A stretch of 64,000 nucleotides of DNA. Origin: Karalla daura. Lineage: Eukaryota > Chordata > Actinopteri > Chaetodontiformes > Leiognathidae. The position numbers were made by a program, and so were the translations under genes. The notes under the pieces are model-generated. The model was given only the letters and a program-made list of their open reading frames with translations. It was not told the origin of the DNA and made no database searches. Shown piece after piece: positions 49,013-57,799 of this stretch (positions are counted from its first letter, which is position 1; each line of letters begins with the position of its first letter). Location: assembly GCA_029224185.1 (NCBI GenBank), contig CM055196.1, positions 20,734,509 to 20,798,508 of the forward strand, given 5' to 3'.

Positions 49013-49800
49013 CAACTAACAAGTCGCATAATTGTCTTGTTGCTGTTTGTTTAAGAACATCTCAACAATTCTGCATGGTTATTATGGTCTTTCTGCTTTA
49101 TTGTATCCAGAGCAGCAATGCAGGAGGTGGCGGCGGTGCTCCCAGGGTTTCGGAAAATAATAATCGTCTACTTGTAGCCGATCACAGCGTTTTGACGCTA
49201 ATGGTGTTGTGATGCAGTATGCATGATGTTTGACTCGCACACACATGACAGGGACCATTTATCATGTACAGTAGGATCAGAGCCCCACTGCAGGCGTGCT
49301 GCCTGTTTGTTATCAGTAAATGCCTACTGCTACCTTAACATTTAAATACGTTTATTGTAAAAAAAATACTGAAGGAAGCGTTGTGCTAGTCTGTATAATT
49401 GGCTCACTGCCGTGATGGAACGGTGCAGAAAAACCAGACGATTTGCCCCCTGCTGTGACAACGTGCTGCCGAATAATCAGAAGTGAAGTGATATTATGTG
49501 ACATGGATCGCTGTGGTGCCATTGTTGTTACCCACACTGTAAATCTGTATACGCTGGCTAAAGCCCTGTCGTCTACAAGCAGACGAAGGTTGTATGCATT
49601 AGTGGCTGGTGCTTTTAGTCGTTGAAATCCTGCGATGAGTCACTATAGGAGGTTCAGATTTCGTTCACTTTCTGGAGTCCCTCCTGGCCCAGTGCCACAT
49701 AGCGTATCCTCGAGAAGGTGACTGGACAGGTCACTCTCTGCAGCACAAAAAAATTTAAGATGAACCATCCTGTTTCTTTTTTTGTTATTGCACTCTTGAG
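49013..49800. other. Unique non-coding block
   Basis: No gene is supported. Two overlapping 60-codon frames on opposite strands (49352-49537 and 49443-49625) have no domain. Confidence 0.55.
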
Positions 49801-50034
49801 TTGAGGTTAAATAAAATAAAAAACAATTTTAAAAAACAGTTTGCGATTGTAACCCTGGGAGAAGGAACTGTCATCACTCTTCCTAACCAGTGTCAGAGCA
49901 TCGTCAGATCAGAGGGAGAGAGACTCCTCTCGAGTGACACTGACAAACAGCGATCTGTCTGGGTCCATGAGATCCTCTCAGAGAGGAGCCACAGTGTGGA
50001 CAAGCTGTTCCAGGACCTCTGTCTTGACATTTAA
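49801..50034 (+). pseudogene. Possible PIF/Harbinger transposase N-terminal fragment
   Basis: The 77-codon frame ends in a protein-like stretch. Its last 39 residues contain RSVWVHEILSER, a spacer, then KLFQDLCLD and a stop. Harbinger/HARBI1-type transposases carry near their N-terminus a pattern R-x-x-W-[VI]-[HK]-x-I-x-x-x-R followed about ten residues later by L-x-x-[ED]-L-x-x-D and then a RF-x-x-YFRM segment. The first two parts fit; the third is absent because the frame stops immediately. No DDE catalytic region is seen nearby. If real, it is a truncated, dead copy or one exon scrap. The first 35 codons are A+T-rich and probably not part of it. The call rests on family memory, not on a search. 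Confidence 0.35.
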
Positions 50035-50293
50035 ACCTGAGTACATGTACAATACACAATTGCTCTTCCTACAGTAATGAGCAAAACTCTCTCCAGGCTT
50101 ATTTTTTGAGCAAGCTGGAGGCAGTTCAATTCAATTTCCCATTAATACAAGGGTCTTGTATGACCAAGGTAACCTAACCTGGGATCCTGCAGATCAAATG
50201 CATTAAAATGGGGTGGTGGAGTAAAATATACAGATGACAGACAGTACTTTTATGAGTAAGATGGACTTTTGCATCCTGTAGCTAAAACCGCAA

Positions 50294-50312
50294 ACACACC
50301 GAGGGGGCGCAT
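50294..50312 (+). promoter_or_regulatory. Partial CTCF-like motif
   Basis: The GC-rich half AGGGGGCGC is a perfect match to the CTCF consensus, while the CCA half is poor (CACACCG). This is weak support. Confidence 0.2.
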
Positions 50313-51049
50313 GTCGCCTTGATGATGACACCTCGTTGCACATGGTCATTTTGAAGGATCTCAAACTTTGACAGCTTCAGCTTAGAGGGCAAGTTGCAGC
50401 AGTGTGCGCTTCATAACATCTGTGACATCCTACCTGAGCATGTGTCCCGGAGCTCGTACTGCCAATGACCAGCCATTAGTGCTCGGCAGCCGCGCCTGCA
50501 GCATTTCAATGTGAAACTGACATTTAGAAGAGAGCAGATGATGCTATTGACACTTGGATAGGCAGTAATTAGTTCCCCTTTAGCATTCATTGTGTGAGTC
50601 ATTTCATCACTAAATGTCAATTATCATGGCAGCTCCATTCAGCGAGTAACCTTCAGTTATCACTGTAAGCATTAGAGGGAAGGGTGCCTTTAAGAATAAG
50701 CTGACTTTATCCCCATTCTGACAGGTCTCTTTGACTGTACTAAGTGATATGGAATAACGTAACATTCAGATGTCCGAGGGGGATCATCTGCTTCTTTTGT
50801 TAGCTTTGAAATGCCCTCTCTATGCGTCTGAAAGTAATATTCTTCAGTCTTGAAAACATTAGTAACTTATAAAAAAAAGAAAATAATGTATTCTGGCTCT
50901 GCACACGGTGAGATGTTTCAGTCTTACGTTTTGGTTTCAACAGATGATTATGCTGTCCTCTATTTTTAGTTCCACTTTGACAGGTGAGAGGCACGCTGCC
51001 ATTGATGTCACTATATTAAGTAATGTGATGCCGAAGTTGCATTTGGCCA

Positions 51050-51069
51050 AAATAAATAAATAAATAAAT
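51050..51069 (+). repeat. AATA tetranucleotide microsatellite
   Basis: About five AATA/AAAT units form a pure run, only about 110 bases upstream of the TG/CA microsatellite. Confidence 0.9.
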
Positions 51070-51174
51070 TCATAACTCACAATGAAAGAGCTTATGAACC
51101 CAGCAGAGGATCAGTTAAAACCATTCATCCATTCATTTGGATCCATTCATGTTGGTGCTGCTGGATCCGCACCG

Positions 51175-51178
<4 letters not shown>

Positions 51179-51217
<39 letters not shown>

Positions 51218-51240
51218 CACACACACACATACACACACAC
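51179..51240 (+). repeat. Compound TG/CA microsatellite with dyad symmetry
   Basis: About 19 TG units (51179-51216) are followed directly by a CA run interrupted once by TA (51218-51240). Because TG and CA are reverse complements, the two halves can pair as a hairpin, and both halves are Z-DNA-prone alternating purine-pyrimidine DNA. Confidence 0.95.
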
Positions 51241-51320
51241 ATTCACACAGGGGTATTGAAGCTCAGAGAGGGATAATCTGGGATGGCTCCAGGTTGCGGC
51301 TCAGTGCATCCAGTTCGAAA

Positions 51321-51361
51321 CGCACACACACACGCACACACACACACATGTGTGCACATAC
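51321..51361 (+). repeat. CA/CG-interrupted microsatellite
   Basis: CA units interrupted by two CG steps, then an ATGTGTGCACAT-type palindrome, about 80 bases downstream of the larger TG/CA tract. Confidence 0.9.
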
Positions 51362-52724
51362 AGACACGCTCAGTCCCCAGAGGCAGACATCCTCTGGCTC
51401 TGGTGCAGCAGAATGAACACTGGCGCCACATTAACCAGCCCTCTTCAAAAAGCTCTCTGAATAACCCTGCTACTCCAGTAAAAATATCTAATCCAGCTCT
51501 CAGACTTTCTGCTGCGTTCAGTCTGACATTTGTTTTATACTGCAGCCAAGAACCCAGTCAAGTCTGATTTCAGCACCTTGTTACAGGGGCAAAATCTCCA
51601 TAACTGTCGGAGGCTTTGGACTTCAAACCTCAGGATTTAATTAAGGGAAAAGGCTGTTTCCCCAAAGTACATAAAGGATTTTCCCTTCATTCTCCTTCAT
51701 CGATGTCAAGCCTGGTTTTAGATTTATTTTCCCAGGTGTTGAGATATCAATCTCTTTGGATTTTTTTCCTCTACCACAGTGAAGTTGAATGCTATTTTAT
51801 TTTTGTCCACTCACTTCACTGGAAAGTGACATTTAAAGGTGCAAAAGCACATCAATTTCCAGAATCAATTTCCCCATTACTCTGGATAATCCACAGACCA
51901 CTCTATGAACATTTTTTTCAGTGGAGCTACTTTCTGCCTAAAAATAGTCCTTCTTGTCCCAATGATTGACAGTGGGGTCTGTGGAGGTGGTGAGTCACCA
52001 GGAGGACAGTGTGTACCCAGTCTGTGGGTTAAAGCAGTATTTATAGTGATCAAAGATGAACTTTCCTGGCTTTATTTCAGAATCCTTTCTAATACTGTGG
52101 AAACGGTGAAATATTAAAAAAAAGTTTGCCAACACTCAAAGCTCTCAGTTCTATAGAAAACCTCCATTGTGTCATCATGTAGGTCCAAATTCATACATCA
52201 TACGTCTTTCAGTGATAAATGAAAACTAGAATTTGAGAGTATTTTGAGAGTGATACAGTAGTATTAATGATAGTTTTTTTGTGACTTTTCTCACAAAACT
52301 TTTGGACTTCTGTGCTTTTTGACATTTTTCTCAAATTTTGCCAAGGAAAAATTTACCGATGGGAAAATTAAACTCTTAGTCTGTTCATTTGCATTCCCAT
52401 TAATTTCAGCTCTAATTAGACTGACAAATAATAGCCTCATCGGAATTACAGCAGACACTGCTGTTGATCAGCCTTGGATACATTGTATCATATATCAGTA
52501 ATACAGTATCACTATCACTTATACAGTATTTACAGCAGATATACGGTAAATGTAGCAAATGTTGCATTACCCCTGGTGGAAAGGGAGCAAAGTCATACAG
52601 AGTTGTGAAGTGTTATTGAAATATGTCCGCTCTCCCCTTGAGAACTGAGTGACTGCAGTGGACAACTGAAAATGGAAAATCAACGGGGTGTTACTATTTG
52701 TCAAGGCTCTGTGATTTTGCTTCA

Positions 52725-53158
52725 TATGTTTTCTGTTTTATTTCGTGAGTGTTTTCTTCCCCTGTCATGTTTTGTTTCACTTCCTGCCGCTGTGTGTTTC
52801 CCTGCTCTTACAGTAGGAGTTAGGTTTGATTTCACACATTTCACATTGGCCACCCTTTGCCTGGGGCATTAAAACCTTGTGCCTTAGCGCTTTTTTCCCC
52901 CCTCATGTTTTTTTTTTTCCTTTGGTGATTTTTGTTCCAGCTTTTGCTTCCCATGTTCTGACCTCGTGCCTGCTTATTGGATTTAGGATTCCTGCTTACT
53001 CCTTTCAGATTTGTTTGCCTGTTTTGCGCTGCCGGTACCTGGTTTTGACCCTCGCCTGCCTCACCATCTGTAAGCCTTTTTGTACATTTGGTATCTGTGC
53101 AAAATAAATCCTTTGAACTGCTCCAACTCTGCCACATCAGGCTGCATTCAAGTCTGAT
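52725..53158 (+). mobile_element. Retroelement-like pyrimidine-rich repeat, second copy type
   Basis: A T/C-rich sequence with 'cctgtcatgttttgtttcac', 'ttcctgccgctgtgtgtttc', 'gtgcctgcttattggattta' and 'ggttttgaccctcgcctgcc' leads to 'gcaaaataaatcctttgaac', 'tgctccaactctgccac' and 'ctgcattcaagtctgattc'. An AATAAA word (53102-53107) precedes the terminal 'ctgcatt(c/t)aagtct' ending, the same architecture as the element at 28330-28604 though not an obvious sister copy. No protein-coding remnant is visible. Confidence 0.5.
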
Positions 53159-53714
53159 TCTCAGGGTTTTACCTTTCCCTCCCTACAAAAGCATTCTCAT
53201 GCCACCCTGGTCATAGTTATCATTATGTATAAGAAAGTCATTTCTTCTTGTTGTGAATTATTTGAATAGACAATCATCAGGAATAAGGGAGTTTCGATAG
53301 TGACAGTAACCTTATGTTGACCCACGTTCCCGACAAAGGTTTTGAGCACTAAGATGCATCAAACTGGCAGGTCTGAAAGTAATCTGGTTATCCATCCATC
53401 CATTCACCTTACCCACTATGTACCCGACAGCGACATTTGCAATTGATGCCAAATGACAGCAGGCGAGTAAACATTAACAGTTGGGCTGGGTCATCATTGT
53501 CTGTTGCATCTGCTCAACATCAGTTTTGTTACATATATATGTATGTATTCCTGACCACTAGGGGCTCCCACCAGGCATCAAACATTCATATGGGCTGTAA
53601 CAGTCCGAATATACGGACTTACTGTCCATCTATCCTTCGAGGTTTGCTGTGTTGTACTTTGCTTCGTTTTGTTCTCCTGTTCTCTATGTTGGCTGTACCA
53701 CACACAAACACACA
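53159..53714. other. Non-coding block, possible repeat scraps
   Basis: 'ggttatccatccatccattc' (53387-53406) is like the tail of the teleost repeat and may belong to copy H downstream. A CTCF-like word lies at 53552-53570. Confidence 0.5.
53552..53570 (+). promoter_or_regulatory. CTCF-like motif
   Basis: TGACCACTAGGGGCTCCC resembles the CTCF consensus TGGCCACTAGGGGGCGC, with an intact CCACTAGGGG but one G fewer in the G run. Moderate to weak support. Confidence 0.3.
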
Positions 53715-53905
53715 CACTTATCCATTACTGTGCCTGCTTTGGAGCAAATGGTATAGTGGGGGTCTTCTGGTGCTTATCTTCAGGGCGAAGGCAGGAAATA
53801 AATCTGGACAGGTTGCCATTCCATCTCAGAGTAGACAAGGAATCACAGGCTCGACTATGGCTGAACCCAGGAAGTACCTTGTACCCAAAGCAAGAAACAT
53901 AGTAC
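53715..53905 (-). mobile_element. Teleost interspersed repeat, copy H, decayed fragment
   Basis: Reverse-oriented similarity lies in 'cttatcttcagggcgaaggc', 'ctggacaggttgccattcca' and 'tctcagagta' (consensus ggacaggtcgccagtccatc), and later in 'gctgaacccaggaagtacct' (B-box-like head part). The order is right but divergence is high. The 182-codon frame at 53437-53985 simply reads across it. Confidence 0.5.
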
Positions 53906-56530
53906 TAGACCAGTCAGCCTCAGAACAACACCTCGCTGACACAGATGATTTTTCCTGGTGGGTCAATAAGTTCTTGGTCATTTAATCAATTTTTTTCTTT
54001 GTTGATAAAAAAATGTTTGAAAATGAGTATCCCGTTTGTCAACGACTCAACAATTGTCACATGTAGCCACATCTCTTACTCAACCACTGTCTTCACACTT
54101 GACTGTGAATTCCCAAATGAAGCATGCACTGTATGTGCTCAAAGTGGATGTCACAGTAAGTCAAGCATGCGTGTATTTAATTTGTCAAATATTCCATACG
54201 ACTGCGTCGGGCAAATGTCTAATTCAGTGTGGATTCAGTGCCACTCACTCAGGCCACTATGCACAGAACTGCAAGCAAAGAACCAGGTGGAAACAAAATG
54301 CATGTCTTATATAATGCAGAGGTTCTTCCTTATGCAGACACATAGTTAAACTTTTCGAGCGGCCAACAGTGGGATGCCGGTCTTAACTTTTTTATAATCT
54401 TTTCAACATTTATGCCTTTCCATTTAAAATATTCATGGCGGGGCAGGCGAGGTCACACATTGCAACATTCTTGGCAGCACAATTGAACCATTGGAGGAAG
54501 TTTCCACTGCAGGTAGCCCAGAGTTATGAGCATCACACCACCAAACAAATTGCTGGACAATGATAGCCGGCTGACAGGGTGAAAATGACTTTGCTAGCTG
54601 TATGACACCTTAATAACGTTTTCTTTTTCCCCCTCTTCTCAGGAGAATAGCCCGCTTTCTCATGGATACGAACAGTTCCCTTTTTGTCTTCTTTTAGATT
54701 AGTACTCAGGGAATGGGTATAATAGGATTTCTGGCATTGTGGTTACACAGAAAGGTGAACTGAAGTATTACCACTGGTGCAGTCTTTGAAGTACATGCCA
54801 TATTTTTTAGGAGCATACAGAACCTACAGTATGCTTAAAAATACAAAGCAGCTGTTGAATGTGTCAGTATGTTGCAACATCTAAAATCTGGCCGCTGAAA
54901 AAAAGCCGATCCAATACTTTTACTGTTTTCTGCCTGGTTGATACAGATACAACAGTCACGCCAAGTCCTTTTAGATTTGACCAAGAGTCACCTGAATTAA
55001 AATTCAGCCATGCTGTCCAGGCTTTGTCCCTGCAGACTGTGGGAGACGAGCAGGACGCCCTTGGTTCTACAGACTGAAGGTTACGTTTCCAAAATAGCCA
55101 GAATACCTCGCTCTCGCCGCTGTGTCACTGAATGCACAATGTACCATTGTGTGTGACACTGCCACTTTTCATTTAATCAGCGGCTGTATTGTGAAGCAGG
55201 TAATACCCTGAAGAGCTTTCCTGACAGAACCTTCATATTTTTGAGTAAATTAATGAAAAATTGAATCCCTGCTCTGAAGCCTCATGTTTTTTTTTTTTTT
55301 TTTTTTTGGATATCTGCCTCTTTTGCAGTGTGTTTCAGCCGGCGACTGAGACTTTATTTTCACTCCCTGTATTCCTATTTTTTAAGACAAGTATTCTGTA
55401 AGTCGAGCTGTTATGAGAGGGGGATTTGCAAAGTAAAGTCAAACACCTAGCATTTAACACAGATAATCCTGCTCTATCCTCTTTTGACTAAAAGTGTACC
55501 CAGCTGTACTTGTGTGCCATCACGCCGTGTTTGAAACGCCGCGGGGACAGTGAGATGGCTGCAGCGGCTCAACTGGCTTTTGCTTGTGCAGTTCATCTCA
55601 TAATTTATCAAAGTTACTGCGCATACAATATTTAACTAAATGTCAGGTTCTTGTAATGCTGCTGCTTGTTAAGAGGAAAAAGTAGTTCAGTAGTTCTAGA
55701 CAAAAAAAAGTACCTTTTCATGTGTACATTTTCTTATTATTTTTCAGGTGATATTTTCGTATTTTCCAGGTGCACTACAAAGGCAAAAAAAGCAACATAT
55801 CATTGATCATCTGTTATGTTCTATTTAGATTTATCCATGCTGATGCCTGCTGTAGTTTCAATAGGTGCCTTGGTTGACTTTAAAACAGTTTTACAACCAA
55901 ACAGTTGATTAATCTACCTGTTTTTATCAGACAGCAAATATTAAAAGTATTTAATTGTAGGTAAAGTATGATGTATTTTATACCTATAGTGAATATCATT
56001 TTATACTTACCCAGGGATCAGCTTTCAGCTATGTAGTGTAAGCTTGGGTCCTATAGATAGATTGGATCCTTGTCTTCTGATACAGAGTGAATGAAAATAA
56101 ACAATAAAAACTAAACAAAACAAGAAAAACATCTGCCATCTGTTTTCATTCAGGTCGGTGGTGGATTGAGCTTTATCAGACATGATGGCTTCATCTTTGA
56201 AATAGCTTTATCAGTTACCAGGCTACATTGATCCATCACATTACACAGAAAGACATTTTCTGTCTATTACATTGGATTTTAAATGAGTTTCTGTATTTGT
56301 ACCTCACTATTCTGTGGTTTTGTTGGTTATTTCCTCCCAGGAACAAAAGTAGCTGGTGAAATTAAAAAAAAAGACATCATCATGTTGCACCTGCAGTCTC
56401 TGTCATCATATTCAAGACACAAAACAAAGTACATACTGGCTTACAATCTCCAGCTTTAGAGAGGCAGCAATGGAGCATGTTGCTATAGTATAGTACTGAA
56501 CTACAGCATGACCTTTGTGCTAACTATCTC
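53906..56530. other. Non-coding stretch, no gene seen
   Basis: The sequence is unique apart from a T21 run (55287-55307). A textbook-like splice acceptor sequence ends at 54642 but no credible exon follows. The 134-codon frame at 53945-54349 has several Cys residues but no spacing I recognise. Confidence 0.55.
55287..55307 (+). repeat. T21 homopolymer
   Basis: This is a run of 21 T. It could be the poly-A tail of a reverse-oriented retroposed sequence, but nothing recognisable follows. Confidence 0.9.
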
Positions 56531-56816
56531 CATACATCCATCATCCCAATGACTGTATATATCCTGCTCATACTGGCAGGGAATAGACCTGGATTTAACA
56601 GTCCATTATAGGGCACGGACACATTGTGCCCTTTACCTGAAGCAAGACACAATTTTAGTCTTAATTTGCTCTAGACATGCATGGTAAGAAAACCCTGCAC
56701 ACAGGGAGAACATGCTAGCACCACACATATGGGAGTAGATATGACCATTTTATGAACCCGTGACCTTCTTTGCTAAGAGGTAACCGCTCTAAACACTGAG
56801 CAACCATGTGGCCTGC
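56531..56816 (-). mobile_element. Teleost interspersed repeat, copy E, near full length
   Basis: In reverse order: 'ccatacatccatcatcccaa', 'acctggatttaacagtccat', 'tatagggcacggacaca', 'cttaatttgctctagacatg', 'catggtaagaaaaccctgca', 'cacagggagaacatgct', 'atgaacccgtgacctt', and the head 'aggtaaccgctctaaacact' with 'caaccatgtggcctgc'. The whole consensus is covered from tail to head, with moderate divergence. Confidence 0.8.
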
Positions 56817-57592
56817 TTACTATCTCTGTAATCATGTTGATGTCAACATTATAGCCTGCTTGCTATTCTCTTTGAAATCCACAAATGCATATGTTTGACC
56901 TAAAAGGATTGCAAAAAAGTTAGCAGATTATTTACAGTAATTTGACTGAAACCCCTTATTGTTTGAACAGCTCTATCTGTAGTGGTCAGTGAAAGAGTGG
57001 TCAGTTAATCAAAGACCGGTTGTTTCAAGTCTGTGAGAACCAGTAACTGTCTCATGTTGTGAGACAATGCAATGCGTGGGGATAGAGTCAACACGGGGAG
57101 CGAGACAACAAACGAAAGGAAACAAAGTACAACAACACAGCAAAGGACAAGCAAAGGGAGAATCAGTAACAGCAGGCCAAAGGCAGCCCAGCAGTGGAGC
57201 TGACTCAAACGAGCTGCGCAGCGAGACGACGCACACCGATACGAGCAATACGAGTGCCTGGATGGATCTGAGGAACAACAATAGACATGGTATCTTTGAC
57301 TTACAGACAACAGCAGGAATGGGAGCGATCAATACACAGCTAAAAGCAAATAAAACAAACATAAAAGCAGCGCACTGAGGGAGGATTGTTAGTGCAGTTA
57401 TTGAGCTGGAAAGCACAAGTATGCGAAAGGCCTGAACTCAGATAGAGTCCTTGAAAGGCAGCGTGTGATGAAAATATCCAAGTATAACTGTTTGGAAGTC
57501 TGTTTATGTTCCCTTTACTCTCCATGCAAAAATTTCGATATAATGTGTTACTTGTTAGTGCAGAGCAAATCTATGCATCTGTCACGTTTCAT
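56817..57592. other. Non-coding block, open in three frames at 57.07-57.31 kb
   Basis: Between 57067 and 57310 one plus-strand and two minus-strand frames are open at once (103, 101 and 135 codons). None has a known domain. The minus strand is T-rich with CTTTGTTTCC-type words, reminiscent of pyrimidine-rich retroelement sequence, which would explain the lack of stops. I do not call a gene. Confidence 0.45.
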
Positions 57593-57799
57593 GCACAGAA
57601 AAAAACTGGATTGTTGGTTTTGATTAAAATTATCTTTTCAACAGGTTCCACGAAAGTGTATTATGTTAGTTCACAGCAAAAATGCTAAGGTCATCTTAGG
57701 TCAATCTAAATTTTTGCTTTTAACTAACAATGCACTTTTGTAGAACCTGTTGATAAAATGAATTGAATTAAAGTCAGTGTTTCATTTTTTTGAGTGTGC
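57593..57799 (+). mobile_element. Inverted-repeat MITE-like element, copy 2 (longer)
   Basis: The left arm runs from 'gcacagaaaaaaactgg' through CAACAGGTTCCACGAAAGTG to 'gttagttcacagcaaaaat'. The right arm (reverse-complemented) runs from 'gcacactcaaaaaaatgaaa' through 'atcaacaggttctacaaaag' to 'gttagttaaaagcaaaaat'. The arms are about 85-95 bases each and leave only about 20 bases of non-repeated centre, so the element is almost one long hairpin. It matches the element at 36549-36713 in opposite orientation along its whole length. No transposase is present. The terminal sequence cannot be assigned to hAT, Tc1 or another superfamily with confidence, because no clean target-site duplication is visible. 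Confidence 0.8.

Larger units (their letters stand above)
50035..52724. other. Non-coding stretch with microsatellites
   Basis: No gene is supported. It contains an AATA tandem (51050-51069), a TG/CA compound microsatellite (51179-51240), a second CA/CG tract (51321-51361) and a CTCF-like word (50294-50312). A 117-codon frame at 51616-51969 has an unremarkable translation with no domain. Confidence 0.55.

Noticed and set aside
53437..53985. Longest open frame, 182 codons, plus strand
   Set aside because: It runs across unique DNA and a decayed interspersed repeat, has no domain, and overlaps other open frames of equal quality.
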